64,000 bases of DNA from Candidatus Kouleothrix ribensis (GTDB lineage Bacteria; Chloroflexota; Chloroflexia; Chloroflexales; Roseiflexaceae). This document shows, piece after piece, positions 9,201 to 17,564 of this stretch. Location: contig JADKGW010000001.1 in NCBI GenBank assembly GCA_016722075.1, positions 1,054,001 through 1,118,000 on the forward strand, given 5' to 3'. The notes beneath the pieces were generated by a model, which searched no databases, was not told the origin of the DNA, and worked only from the letters and a program-made list of their open reading frames with translations. Each line of letters begins with the position of its first letter. Position 1 is the stretch's first letter. The translations under genes were made by a program, and so were the position numbers.

Positions 9201-10911
9201 TTGCGCCGATCGCAGCCATGGCCGCGTCGGCCAGGCGCACGCCCGGCTCGTCGAAGGTGCCGAGCACCAGGTTGTCGAGGTTGATCGCGCCGGTGTTGCC
9301 GGCGTCGTACGCGAGCTTAACCGTGTGCGTGCCGGCGGTGAGCGTCACGACTTTGTACGCGTCGTACAGCCACTCGTCCCAGCTGGGCGTGCCGCTGCTG
9401 TTGCGCGTGGGGTAGAACGTGAGCGCGCCGTTGTTGGCGCCATCGACGTAGACGGTGCGGGTGGGCAGGTTGGTGGTGCCGTTGCCATAGCGGAACACCA
9501 GCGCGTACTTGCCGGCCTCGGGCGCCGTCACCGAGAACTGCACATAGTCGCCAACCGCGTCGAAGCCATCGACGAAGCCGGTGCCGGTGTAGCCGGTGTG
9601 GTTGGTGTTGGTGGTCACGCCGTTGCGGGTGGCAGTCTCGGCCTCGGTGCGCGGGCCGTTGTCTTCGTAGTAGTTCATGTAGGCGGCCAGCACCACCGCC
9701 TTGTTGCCGTCCAGCGCCTTGAACGAGGTGACCTCGTCCTTCAGGTTCTGGTAGGTGGTGGCGTTGTCCCACTGCTCGCTGTAGTCGAAGTCGGAATTGC
9801 TGAAGTGCGCGACGTTATACGCGCCCCAGGTGCCGACGCCGCCATTCACGATGTTGTAGGTGACCTTCTTGCCGGATGGGAAGGCGGCCTTGATGTTATT
9901 GACATACCCGGCAAATGTGTTCGGCAGGTCAACCGGCTGGCCGCTGTAGTCTTTCTTGTTATCATTCTGGCCGAGCTGGTCGAGGTGCATGCCGTCGAAG
10001 CCATTGTTCAACGCGTCGTTAAACTGGCCCGAGATATAGCTCTGCCAGTTGCTGTTGGCCGGGTTGAACATATACATGTGCGTGGTTGGGAAGGCATCGC
10101 CGAAGTTGAAGTTCCACTGGTTGGCGTGGCTGGTGTCGTCGTACAGGCCCCACTGCGGGTCGACGCCCGAGGTAGCCTGGTAGTTGTCGAGCGCGCCATA
10201 GATGATATCGTAGGCCATGGCCGACATATTCAGGCCATGCGCGGCATTGATCTGGTTCTGCAGCGTCTGCCAGTTGATCGTCTTGCCGCTCCAGTCGGTC
10301 CAGCTGGTGTCGATCGTACCGCCGGTGCGCTTGATCAGCTTCTCGTGGCGCCACATCCAGTCGTAGAACTGAATGGCGTTGATATGGTAGTTGCGCGCCA
10401 GCTCTTGCATGTTGGCGATGCTGGTGGCATTGCTCTCACCGGTTGGGTATTCGGTCATGTAGCCATAGCGTGGGAAGCGCGTCCAGTTGCTCGAGACATC
10501 GATCGCCGAGGCGCCGTAGTCGGCTGCGCCAGCGCGCACCTCGACATGGTAGCCCTGAAAATCGGTGGCCGGCGTGGTCCAGGTGAAGGTGACATTGGTC
10601 GCAACATTCGGGTTGAGCGTCACCGCCTGGCTGCTGGTGTACGAGGTTGCCTCGTTGTGGGTGATCGTAAGTGCCAGGCTGCCGCTCCAGGCCGTGCCGG
10701 TTTTGTTGAGGCACTCGACCGTGATCGTGGCAGTGTTGCCGGGGTTGTAGCGGGCCTTGTCGACGTACACCCGGCTGATCAGGTTGCCGGTAATGGCGGC
10801 TTCGGCGCGCGGGATCCCCAGGGTAATGCCGGTGGGTGTGCGCACCGCTACCGGCAGCACCAGGGCGAGAATCAGCGCGACTACGAGCCCAAAACGACCG
10901 CGTCGTGTCAC
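6214..10911 (-). CDS. Secreted modular dextran-degrading enzyme: GH66 with CBM35 insert, second CBM35, GH15
   Basis: The 1565-residue protein starts at a GTG with GAGGAGG six bases upstream (the open frame before it is ignored). Residues 1-35 are a signal peptide (LVVALILALVLPVAV). Then come a beta-sandwich, a GH66 barrel with nucleophile Asp311 (GFDGMHLDQLG) and acid/base Glu379 (DFDYSEQWDN), a CBM35 of about 135 residues inserted at about 417-553, the rest of GH66 to about 740, a second CBM35 (about 752-875) and a GH15 glucoamylase/glucodextranase-like domain (about 888-1565) with WEE at 1334-1336 and a late Glu1539 in AAEPVTGAWYQ. A CBM35 inside GH66 is typical of cycloisomaltooligosaccharide glucanotransferases. 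Inferred role: extracellular cutting or cyclising of dextran by GH66, with the GH15 part releasing glucose. The fusion of both is unusual. It faces the ROK regulator and transport genes. Confidence 0.88.
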   Translation of the reverse strand: MTRRGRFGLVVALILALVLPVAVRTPTGITLGIPRAEAAITGNLISRVYVDKARYNPGNTATITVECLNKTGTAWSGSLALTITHNEATSYTSSQAVTLNPNVATNVTFTWTTPATDFQGYHVEVRAGAADYGASAIDVSSNWTRFPRYGYMTEYPTGESNATSIANMQELARNYHINAIQFYDWMWRHEKLIKRTGGTIDTSWTDWSGKTINWQTLQNQINAAHGLNMSAMAYDIIYGALDNYQATSGVDPQWGLYDDTSHANQWNFNFGDAFPTTHMYMFNPANSNWQSYISGQFNDALNNGFDGMHLDQLGQNDNKKDYSGQPVDLPNTFAGYVNNIKAAFPSGKKVTYNIVNGGVGTWGAYNVAHFSNSDFDYSEQWDNATTYQNLKDEVTSFKALDGNKAVVLAAYMNYYEDNGPRTEAETATRNGVTTNTNHTGYTGTGFVDGFDAVGDYVQFSVTAPEAGKYALVFRYGNGTTNLPTRTVYVDGANNGALTFYPTRNSSGTPSWDEWLYDAYKVVTLTAGTHTVKLAYDAGNTGAINLDNLVLGTFDEPGVRLADAAMAAIGATHIELGNRDQMLAHPYFPNNYKQMRSGLLAAMKEHYDFITAYENLLFDPAVHNADNGAQFVKITGQTTSGDGSGGTIWTQLRHTSGYDTIHLINLLGNDNQWRNAASAPSTLSNLPVKYYLGQGSSVTGVYAASPEIEHGASSSLSYTTGSDAGGSYISFTVPSLTYWDMIYVKLSVTPPGGGQYEAESGIRSSTTTNTNHLGYTGTGFVDGFATTNTGVSFIVNAPANDSYTLRFRYANAGSSATRGVFIDGAAAGTLTFRPLYNWDMWETVETTIPLSAGLHSVVLWYGAGNTGAINLDNVVVLQQTTPAARSATSLWMNNWSNIVGIHMASKLSPADTGTYGPRLAELHWSGDWPTNQLNDATAFFRDETSATKYNNAHAFDSEAWMESDGTLTTRYLNYNGAGVPVQITKQYAMVPNQNFVVVKYTFQNLTNSARTFNFLEQAHLSNKTSGNPTPNWQHGWWDVGRSALGTDMSQSGQFYIELGAFQTMDSHQVGNDANSNPADVNSAPWYQFDSAGTLKNNNDIWSQNLDLGFQKSLSLAANGSATLALYYAIGSTQAAAESAADTARAQTAAYWFTQTATSYTNWLNAGTRTSLADAGLNTAFDRSLVINKQAQQPAFGSWPAATNPAYAYKVWVRDAAVTAMGMDATGHLAEAEKYWNWMASVQLAGSSGVLSAGNWYTNYSVWQANQSISFVEPEHDAIGLFLVGVYRHYNLVKATNAGAATTFLNGVWTQVTRAGDFIRNSVGGNGFGAADASIWEEGIEYNTFTQVTYAEGLNAAKYLATEKGDTTRATNYLASAQTIRNAMTRSYLASPNRGLWNDSNRYFNRAVNTDGSARTLVDASSDLLWVFGLLPTTDTRVLDHRIKVLSSLTHDNWGIARYQGDEFYHSSIYSPGGVNEAGAAEPVWPQMVMYAAMQEHWTGNDTWALARLQWYASRTGRGFVTPGEAVDWTNGQPLISTAAEPVTGAWYQMATLAYLNQFDPRMPSIP

Positions 10912-11319
10912 AGGAACCTCCTCGATGAAGTTGCGCGACGGCGCAGAAACACACTGCGCCGAACCAATAAAACGGTTTGCCTGGCAGCGTACAAGCTTCC
11001 TGCAACGCGCTACCAGGGTACCAGGCGGTAGTATTCCTGCGGGATGGTGGCGCCTCTGCCGGCGGCCGGTTGGCACGAACCAGCCGGCCGGCCCCTCCCT
11101 TCGATCTGATCACGCGCACGGCCATATGGCCCATCGCGTAAGCGCGACGCGCCAAGCTGGCAAGATCGGCGTGGATACAGTTGGGTGAAATTGTCGCCAG
11201 GCGATCACGATCGTATGGCCCGATCGCTGCTGGCGCAGTAATGCGTCTAGTAGCTAAGGTCTAGCGCAGGTTAATTTGGTGAACGAAAAAACTATAGTGG
11301 ATTCGCGGGCGTTTGTCAA
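10912..11319 (-). promoter_or_regulatory. Sigma-70 promoter, operator candidate and long leader of the GH66-GH15 gene
   Basis: On the minus strand TTGACA (11314-11319), a 17-base spacer and TATAGT (11291-11296) make a near-consensus promoter. Directly at the expected start lies TTTCGTTCACCAAATTAA (about 11272-11289), which shares the TTCAC core with the operator candidate of the divergent ROK gene. The transcript would have a leader of about 370 bases before the GTG at 10911; it holds no convincing small gene. Only the AGGAGG ribosome site at its end is clear. Confidence 0.7.
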
Positions 11320-11531
11320 GATCGAATTTTGGTGGATCACCAGCGCCGCGCCTGCGCGGATCAGTGCAGCAGGCCGGCCCCCCGTGCAGCAACCTGCGCC
11401 GCACGGGCCGATCGCCGCGTGCCGCTGCGGCGTTCCAGCCCGCTATAGCGCGCGGCGCGCGGGGCATGCCCTGCGCGGCGGCCACCGCGCCACCCGCCGC
11501 TTGAGCCTGGGCGCTGCGGGCAAATTGTCGC

Positions 11532-11577
11532 TTGACATCGCCCGAGGGCCGTGCTATTCTTTATTCACTGAACAAAG
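11532..11577 (+). promoter_or_regulatory. Promoter of the ROK regulator gene with an overlapping operator
   Basis: TTGACA (11532-11537), a 17-base spacer and TATTCT (11555-11560) form a strong promoter. The palindrome CTTTATTCACTGAACAAAG (11559-11577, nine-base arms with one mismatch around a central C) overlaps the -10 end and the start point, the expected place for repression. Autoregulation by the ROK protein encoded 38 bases downstream is inferred. Confidence 0.75.
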
Positions 11578-11614
11578 AAACTTGTGTGAGTGATCAAAGA
11601 AACGGCGCGCTGCT

Positions 11615-12829
11615 ATGTCGCTACGGCTACGCTCGGGCAATCGTCAGCTGATCCGCGAGATCAACCAGTCGCTGGTGCTCAGCCTGGTGCGCGATCACGG
11701 GCCAATCTCGCGCACCGAGATCGCCGAGTCGGCCCACCTGAGCCTGGCCACCGTCTCGGGCATCACCAGCGTGTTGATCGACCAGGGGCTGATCTACGAG
11801 CACGAGGCCGGCGCATCGACTGGCGGGCGCCGGCCGATTCTGCTGGCGCTCAACCCGCAGGCCGGCCTGGTGATCGGCGTGAAGCTGACCGAAACCCAGA
11901 TCGTGGCGGCGCTGACCGACATGAACGCCGAGGTGATCGAGCAGCGCGATACCGCGCTGGGCAGCGATCGGCGGCCCGAGGCGGTGGTGCAGGCGCTGGC
12001 CGACCTGGTCGAGCAGCTGCGCGCGGCCCACCACCAGCGGCGCATCTTTGGGGTTGGCCTGGGTATGGCCGGCGTGTTCGATCGGCGCCAGGGGATCTGC
12101 CGCTTCTCGCCGTTTCTGCAATGGCACAATGTGCCGCTGCGGCATATGCTCGAGCAGCGCCTGAGCCTGCCGGTGGTGATCGAGAATGATGTGAATACGC
12201 TGACCATGGCCGAGCAGTGGTTCGGTGCCGGCGTGGGCATGACCGATTTCCTGGTGATCACGCTGGGCCGCGGCATCGGCATGGGCATGGTGCTCAATGG
12301 CCACCTGTACCGTGGCGGCTGCGGCGGCGGCGGCGAGTTTGGCCATATCACGATGGCGCCCGATGGGCCGCGCTGCGATTGCGGCAAGCGCGGCTGCCTC
12401 GAGGCACTGGTGTCCGACCCGGCCATTCTGCGGCGTATGAGCAGCGCCTTTGGCCACACCATGACCATGGACCAGGCGGTGGCGCTGGCGCGCCAGGGCG
12501 ATACGACCGCGCATGGCATTTTCGCGGCAGCCGGGCGCACGCTGGGCATGGCCCTGGCCGACCTGGTGAATATCTTCAACCCGCCGCTGCTGGTGATCGG
12601 CGGCGAGGGTGCGCGCACGCTCGATCTACTGCAGGAGCCGCTGCAAGAGACCTTGCGCGCACACTGCTTCGATGGCTTCTTCGACGATATGCGCCTGGTG
12701 GTCGAACCATGGGGCGACGACGCCTGGGCGCGCGGTGCGGCCAGCCTGATGCTCGACGAGCTATTTCGCCCGGATCTCTATCGCGATGAGAAGGCGCGCG
12801 CCTCGCTGATGCTGCCGTCCGACAGCTGA
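11615..12829 (+). CDS. ROK-family transcriptional regulator of the dextran locus
   Basis: The 404-residue protein has an N-terminal winged helix (residues about 15-60: SRTEIAESAHLSLATVSGI) and a ROK sugar-kinase-like domain. The ROK metal site is complete: GH followed by CDCGKRGCLEAL (about residues 250-266), matching the family GHxxxxxxxxCxCGxxGCxE. Such proteins (NagC, XylR, Mlc type) repress sugar genes and respond to a sugar ligand. The DGxGxG-like kinase phosphate loop is GRGIGMG. It is divergent from the secreted GH66-GH15 gene and first in the rightward gene series, so it probably controls both directions through the TTCAC-containing sites. The sensed ligand is probably isomaltose or an isomaltooligosaccharide (inference). 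Confidence 0.9.
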   Translation: MSLRLRSGNRQLIREINQSLVLSLVRDHGPISRTEIAESAHLSLATVSGITSVLIDQGLIYEHEAGASTGGRRPILLALNPQAGLVIGVKLTETQIVAALTDMNAEVIEQRDTALGSDRRPEAVVQALADLVEQLRAAHHQRRIFGVGLGMAGVFDRRQGICRFSPFLQWHNVPLRHMLEQRLSLPVVIENDVNTLTMAEQWFGAGVGMTDFLVITLGRGIGMGMVLNGHLYRGGCGGGGEFGHITMAPDGPRCDCGKRGCLEALVSDPAILRRMSSAFGHTMTMDQAVALARQGDTTAHGIFAAAGRTLGMALADLVNIFNPPLLVIGGEGARTLDLLQEPLQETLRAHCFDGFFDDMRLVVEPWGDDAWARGAASLMLDELFRPDLYRDEKARASLMLPSDS

Positions 12830-13013
12830 TTTGTATCTGTATCGCTGGTAGGCCGACTGCCTAACTGCCTACCGCTGGCTTTGTGTTGCCTTTTTCCAGC
12901 ATATTCGATCGCAGCAAGAAGGAGCATTGTGCCCACACATGTGGCCTGGCAAGCCGCCACCCGCGCTCCGTCTGGAGTCTCTGTTCGGTGTTTGTTTCAG
13001 AAAGGATGTGACG

Positions 13014-14405
13014 ATGTTCCGTCGATTACTACCAGCACTGGGGCTGCTCGCAGCCATGTTGCTGAGCGCCTGCGGCGGTACCGCCGCGCCGGCCGCACCT
13101 ACCGCCGCGCCAGCTGAGCCGACCGCTGCGCCGGCCGCACCTACCGCCGCGCCGGCCGAGCCGACCGCTGCGCCGGCCGCACCTACCGCCGCGCCGGCCG
13201 AGCCGACTGCCGCACCGGCCGCTACCGACACGCTCAAGGGTGCGATCACCTACTGGACCGCCTACAACACCGTGTCGCCCGAATTCAAGACCCTGACCGA
13301 GCAGATTATCCCGGCGTTCCAGAAGCTGCACCCGAACGTCACGATCGATGCGCAGGCCATCCCCTACGACGAGCTGCGCAAGAAGCTGCTGGCCGCAATC
13401 GCCGGCGGTGAAACGCCCGACCTGCTGCGCGCCGACATCATCTGGGTGCCCGAGTTCGCCGAGCAGGGCGCGCTGGCCAAGCTCGACGAAGCCATCCCCG
13501 ACTTCGCCAGCTACAAAGATCGGTTCTACGCCGGGCCGCTGGCCACCAACTTCTACCAGGATCACTACTACGGCCTGCCGCTCGACACCAACACGCGCGT
13601 GATCTTCTTCAACCCGGCCATCCTGAAAGAGGCCGGCGTCGATGCGGCGCCCAAGACTGTGGCCGAGTTCGCGGCGGCCTGCGCCAAGATCAAGGCCCTG
13701 AACAAGCCCGATACGTTCTGCTACGCCGAGGGCGGCACCGGCGCCTGGAATGTGCTGCCGTGGATCTGGAGCAACGGCGGCAACATCACCGACCCGACCT
13801 TCACCAAGGCCACCGGCTTCCTCAACAGCAAGGGCACCGTCGCGGCCGTGACCATGCTGCGCGATATGCTCAAGGACGGCACGCTCTCGCCTTCGATCCT
13901 GGGCGGTGGCCTGCAGACCAGCGAAGCGATCGGCAAGAACCAGGTTGGCATGATCATCGATGGCCCGTGGATGCCGCCGATCTTCAAAGAGCAGTTCCCT
14001 GATCTCAAGTATGATCTGGCGCCGATCCCGGCCGGCGACGGCGGTAGCTCGTCGGTGGTGGGCGGCGAAGATATCGTGCTGTTCGAGAAGAGCCAGAACA
14101 AAGACGCCGCGCTGGCGTTCCTGCAGTTCGTGCTCGAAGAGCCGCAGCAGATCGCTATGGGCGCGACCGGCCAGATGCCGGTGCTCAAGAGCCTGACCGG
14201 CAATAGCGCGCTGCCACCGTACTTTGCGGTGTTCCAGAAGCAGCTCGAGACCGCCAACCCGCGCACGCCCAGCCCGGCCTGGCCGAAGATCGACGAGACG
14301 ATCGGCAACGCGGTGCAGGAAGTGCTGCGCGGCGAGAAGGAACCGCAGGCTGCGCTCGACGCGGCCGCCGCGACGGTCGACGGCCTGCTGGCCGGCAAGA
14401 AGTAG
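13014..14405 (+). CDS. ABC transporter sugar-binding lipoprotein (family 1, MalE-like)
   Basis: The 463-residue precursor starts at the ATG after AGAAAGGA; an upstream in-frame ATG at 12927 has no ribosome site. It has a lipobox (LLSAC, lipidated Cys20). Residues 24-70 are a low-complexity Ala/Pro/Thr/Glu linker made of three near-identical 14-residue units (42-bp DNA repeats, about 13080-13220), followed by a family 1 solute-binding fold (TYWTAYNTVSPEFKTLTEQI, later FLQFVLEEPQQIAMGATGQM). The linker would hold the receptor away from the membrane. The two permease genes follow. Substrate by context: products of GH66 cleavage, linear or cyclic isomaltooligosaccharides. Confidence 0.92.
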   Translation: MFRRLLPALGLLAAMLLSACGGTAAPAAPTAAPAEPTAAPAAPTAAPAEPTAAPAAPTAAPAEPTAAPAATDTLKGAITYWTAYNTVSPEFKTLTEQIIPAFQKLHPNVTIDAQAIPYDELRKKLLAAIAGGETPDLLRADIIWVPEFAEQGALAKLDEAIPDFASYKDRFYAGPLATNFYQDHYYGLPLDTNTRVIFFNPAILKEAGVDAAPKTVAEFAAACAKIKALNKPDTFCYAEGGTGAWNVLPWIWSNGGNITDPTFTKATGFLNSKGTVAAVTMLRDMLKDGTLSPSILGGGLQTSEAIGKNQVGMIIDGPWMPPIFKEQFPDLKYDLAPIPAGDGGSSSVVGGEDIVLFEKSQNKDAALAFLQFVLEEPQQIAMGATGQMPVLKSLTGNSALPPYFAVFQKQLETANPRTPSPAWPKIDETIGNAVQEVLRGEKEPQAALDAAAATVDGLLAGKK

Positions 14406-14420
14406 GCCGCGCGCCACGTA

Positions 14421-14452
14421 GTTTCTGGGAAGCCTGCGGGCTTCCCAGAAAC
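14421..14452 (+). other. Intercistronic hairpin after the binding-protein gene
   Basis: GTTTCTGGGAAGCC and GGCTTCCCAGAAAC form a perfect 14-bp stem with a TGCG loop and no T-run after it. It lies 16 bases after the stop. Hairpins here commonly protect or partly terminate the mRNA so that the binding protein is made in excess over the permeases (inference). Confidence 0.7.
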
Positions 14453-14466
14453 TTGAAGGAACCCCT

Positions 14467-15399
14467 ATGGACGTTGCGCAGCCCAAAACAAGCATCCCGG
14501 CCGCGCCACCCGGCCGCGCGCGGCGGCGCTACCGCCACGCCGCCACGGCCTACCTGTTCATTCTGCCGGGTATGCTGCTGTTCGTGGCCTGGACGCTCTA
14601 CCCGCTGTTCTACTCGCTGATCATGAGCTTTACCGAGTGGAACCTGATCAAGCCCAGCCGCTTCATCGGGCTCAGCAACTACACCCGCGCGCTGGCCGAC
14701 CCGGTCTTCTGGCTGGCGCTGCGCAACACGCTCTCGTATACGCTGATCACCGTGCCGGGCCAGATGTTCTTCGGCCTGGGCCTGGCGCTGCTGCTCGACC
14801 AGCCGCTGCGCGCGCGCGCGTTCTTCCGCACGATCTACTACATCCCGGTCGTCACATCGTGGGTGGTGGTCTCGCTGATCTTCACCTACCTGTACAACGG
14901 CCAGGCCGGGCTGATCAACTGGCTGCTGCGCGATGGGCTGCACCTGATCGACAAGAATATCAACTGGCTGGGCGAGCCGCTGACCGCCAACCTTGCGATT
15001 GCCACGCTCGGTATCTGGAAGGGCATCGGCTGGACCATGGTGATCTTCCTGGCCGGGCTGCAGTCCATCCCGCAAGAGGTGTACGAGGCGGCGGCGATCG
15101 ATGGCGCGGGCAGCTGGCAGCGGCTGCGCTCGATCACCCTGCCGCTCATCCGCCAGACGACGCTGTTCATCCTGGTGCTGCTGACGATCGGCGGGTTTCA
15201 GGTGTTCATCTCGGTGTATGTGATGACCGGCGGCAAGCCGCTGCATCGCACCGATGTGCTGCTGACGTATATGTATAGTAATGCGTTCGAGTTTCTCGAC
15301 TTGGGCTACGGCTCGGCGCTGTCGTACCTGTTCGCGCTGATGGTGTTCGCGCTGAGCATGGCCCAGATCCGCCTGCTGCGCCGGCCGGTCGAATACTAG
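14467..15399 (+). CDS. ABC sugar permease, MalF/UgpA type
   Basis: A 310-residue membrane protein with six hydrophobic segments and the binding-protein-dependent permease EAA loop at about residues 202-221 (EVYEAAAIDGAGSWQRLRSI), which contacts the ATPase. The N-terminal tail is Arg-rich, as usual for the cytoplasmic side. GAAGGA lies seven bases before the ATG. It partners with the permease at 15592; no ATPase gene is present in the locus, so an MsmK/MalK-like ATPase encoded elsewhere is expected. Substrate is inferred from the surrounding GH66 and GH15 genes. The 192-base gap to the next gene holds a small hairpin (CGCCT-CCGC-AGGCG at 15401-15414) and nothing else obvious. Confidence 0.92.
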   Translation: MDVAQPKTSIPAAPPGRARRRYRHAATAYLFILPGMLLFVAWTLYPLFYSLIMSFTEWNLIKPSRFIGLSNYTRALADPVFWLALRNTLSYTLITVPGQMFFGLGLALLLDQPLRARAFFRTIYYIPVVTSWVVVSLIFTYLYNGQAGLINWLLRDGLHLIDKNINWLGEPLTANLAIATLGIWKGIGWTMVIFLAGLQSIPQEVYEAAAIDGAGSWQRLRSITLPLIRQTTLFILVLLTIGGFQVFISVYVMTGGKPLHRTDVLLTYMYSNAFEFLDLGYGSALSYLFALMVFALSMAQIRLLRRPVEY

Positions 15400-15591
15400 C
15401 GCCTCCGCAGGCGTAGGGCCAGCACGGTCACAGACGAACTCGGAAACACGCTACTGCCCTGTATGCCTGAACACCGCGCTAGAAGCCACGCGGCTGAAGC
15501 AGGCGAGAACGCTGCAGCAGCAAGCTGATCACAACAGGATGGCTTCTGCTGCGTGGTAAATTGGCACGTCGGTATCGATTGAGGCAGGCGT

Positions 15592-16425
15592 ATGCTCACT
15601 CGCACATCGCGCATGGGGAATATCACGCGCTACACGCTACTGTCGCTAGGCGCGCTAGTGATGCTGATGCCGTTTCTATACATGCTCAGCACCTCGTTCA
15701 AGGCCCACGCGTTCGTGCTCGAGCTGCCGCCGCGCCTGATCCCGAGCGCGCCGACGATCGCGAACTACCAGCGCGCGCTGACGACCAACCACTTCGGGCA
15801 ATACTTCCTCAACAGCGTGCTGGTGTCGGTTAGCTCAACCACGATCACGGTGGTGCTCTCGGCCATGCTGGCGTATGCATTTGCGCGCTGGGAATTCCCC
15901 GGCCGCAACCTGCTGTTCTATGCCATGCTCGGCACCATGATGGTGCCCGCGCTCACGCTGATCATCCCGCAGTTCGTGCTGGCCAAGCAGCTGCACCTGC
16001 TCAACAGCCGCTGGGGCCTGGTGGTGGTCTACTCGGCCGGCACGGCCTTCAATATGTTCCTGCTGCGCGGCTTTTTCGAAGAGATCCCGCAGGAGCTGCT
16101 CGACTCGGCGCTGATCGACGGCGCCGGGCCATTCACGACCTTCTGGCGCGTAGCGCTGCCGCTGGCGCGCCCGGCGCTGGCAGCCGTGGCGATCTTCTCA
16201 TTTCTAGGCGCCTGGGACGAATTCACCTGGGCGCTGACGGCGATCAACGATGAGAAATTGTACACGCTGCCGATCGCGCTGCGCCTGTTTCAGCAGCAGC
16301 ACGGCACCGAGTGGGGCCTGGTGTTCGCCGCTTCGGCTATCGCAGTGCTGCCGACGATCCTGGTGTTCGTGATCTTCCAGCGCCACTTTATCAAGGGTGT
16401 GATGTCGGGCGCGGTGAAGGGCTGA
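15592..16425 (+). CDS. ABC sugar permease, MalG/UgpE type
   Basis: A 277-residue membrane protein of the second permease type, with six predicted membrane segments and the EAA-type loop EEIPQELLDSALIDGAGPFT at about residues 163-182. The start at 15592 gives the usual length for the family; MGNITRYTLL from 15613 is an alternative start. It forms the heterodimeric channel with the protein encoded at 14467. The ATPase is not encoded nearby. Confidence 0.92.
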   Translation: MLTRTSRMGNITRYTLLSLGALVMLMPFLYMLSTSFKAHAFVLELPPRLIPSAPTIANYQRALTTNHFGQYFLNSVLVSVSSTTITVVLSAMLAYAFARWEFPGRNLLFYAMLGTMMVPALTLIIPQFVLAKQLHLLNSRWGLVVVYSAGTAFNMFLLRGFFEEIPQELLDSALIDGAGPFTTFWRVALPLARPALAAVAIFSFLGAWDEFTWALTAINDEKLYTLPIALRLFQQQHGTEWGLVFAASAIAVLPTILVFVIFQRHFIKGVMSGAVKG

Positions 16426-16436
16426 TATCCATAGTG

Positions 16437-16481
16437 TGTAGGGCGTAGTGTGGCCGCAGGTGCTACGTGCTACGCCCTACA
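16437..16481 (+). other. Intercistronic inverted repeat
   Basis: TGTAGGGCGTAG (16437-16448) and CTACGCCCTACA (16470-16481) pair perfectly around a 21-base loop, between the MalG-type permease and the GH15 gene. The downstream ribosome site AAAAGG touches its right arm, so the structure could lower translation of the GH15 gene. Confidence 0.5.
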
Positions 16482-16493
16482 AAAGGTCATTCC

Positions 16494-17564
16494 ATGCTAG
16501 ATCTGTACTCGCATAGCATTGCGCTCATCCACGCCAACCAGTCACCCGGCGGCGCGTATGTCGCCAGCCCGACCTTTGCCACCTACAATTACTGCTGGTT
16601 CCGCGATGGCACGTATATCGCGTATGCCATGGATCTGGCCGGCCAGCATGGCAGTGCGCGGCGCTTCTATGCCTGGGCCGCTACCATGATCGCCCAGCGT
16701 GCCGGCGCGGTCGAGCGCGCGATCGAGGCGGCACCGCGCGGCCAGCCGGCCCCAGGCGATCTGCTCGATACGCGCTATACGCTCGATGGCGCGATCGGCG
16801 CCGACGACTGGCCGAACTTTCAGCTCGATGGCTTCGGTACACTGCTGTGGGGCATACAGCAGCACCTGGCCCTGAATGCGGGCGCTGAGCTGCCGGCACA
16901 CTGGCGCCCGGCCGTCGCGCTGCTGGCGCGCTACCTGGCGGCGCTCTGGCACCTGCCCTGCTACGATTGCTGGGAGGAGTTTGGCGACCAGGTGCATACC
17001 GCCACGCTGGCGGCGCTGTATGGTGGGCTGAACGCGGCGGCCGCGCTGCTGGGCGAGCCTGCGCACGCGCAGACGGCGGCGGCGATCAAGGCGTTTGTGC
17101 TGAGCAATTGCATCGCCGGCGCCGGCCTGAGTAAGTTCGTCGGCAGCCCGGCCGTCGATGCCAGCCTGCTGCACGTTGCTACGCCCTACCGCCTGCTCGA
17201 GCCAGGCGACCCGCTGATGCGCGCGACGGTCGCGCGGATCGAGGCCGAGCTGTGCCGGCCCGGCGGTGGGGTTCACCGCTATGCCGACGATAGCTACTAC
17301 GGCGGCGGCGAGTGGGTGCTGCTGACGGCCTACCTGGGCTGGTACCACGCCGAGTGCGGCGCGCCCGAGCGTGCCCAGACGCTGCGCGCGTGGGTCGAGC
17401 GCCACGCCACCGAGCGCGGCTGGCTGCCCGAGCAGGTTGCCGAAAACCTCAATCATCCCGAGATGCTGGCGGTGTGGAACGCGCGCTGGGGCACTAGCGC
17501 CAACCCGCTGCTGTGGTCGCACGCGGCCTACCTGACGCTGTGCGCCAGGCTGGGCACGCAGTGA
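16494..17564 (+). CDS. Cytoplasmic GH15 glucoamylase/glucodextranase-like enzyme
   Basis: A 356-residue protein without signal peptide; the ATG at 16494 follows AAAAGG, while the 9-codon in-frame extension has no such site. It is a stand-alone (alpha/alpha)6 catalytic domain of GH15 type: WFRDGTY near residue 34, NFQLDGFG near 100, CWEEFGDQVH with Glu161-Glu162 (expected catalytic acid) and a C-terminal NPLLWSHAAYL. It lacks the beta-sandwich found in bacterial glucoamylases and is therefore short. Likely role: exo-hydrolysis of imported isomaltooligosaccharides to glucose. Its stop overlaps the start of the next gene, so they are co-translated. Specificity for alpha-1,6 bonds is inferred from context. 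Confidence 0.85.
   Translation: MLDLYSHSIALIHANQSPGGAYVASPTFATYNYCWFRDGTYIAYAMDLAGQHGSARRFYAWAATMIAQRAGAVERAIEAAPRGQPAPGDLLDTRYTLDGAIGADDWPNFQLDGFGTLLWGIQQHLALNAGAELPAHWRPAVALLARYLAALWHLPCYDCWEEFGDQVHTATLAALYGGLNAAAALLGEPAHAQTAAAIKAFVLSNCIAGAGLSKFVGSPAVDASLLHVATPYRLLEPGDPLMRATVARIEAELCRPGGGVHRYADDSYYGGGEWVLLTAYLGWYHAECGAPERAQTLRAWVERHATERGWLPEQVAENLNHPEMLAVWNARWGTSANPLLWSHAAYLTLCARLGTQ

Noticed and set aside
6388..11031. Very long plus-strand frames (587 and 940 codons) opposite the GH66-GH15 gene
   Set aside because: They are antisense shadows of a high-GC gene: biased Val/Arg/Gly/His composition, no domains, while the minus strand has complete catalytic motifs.
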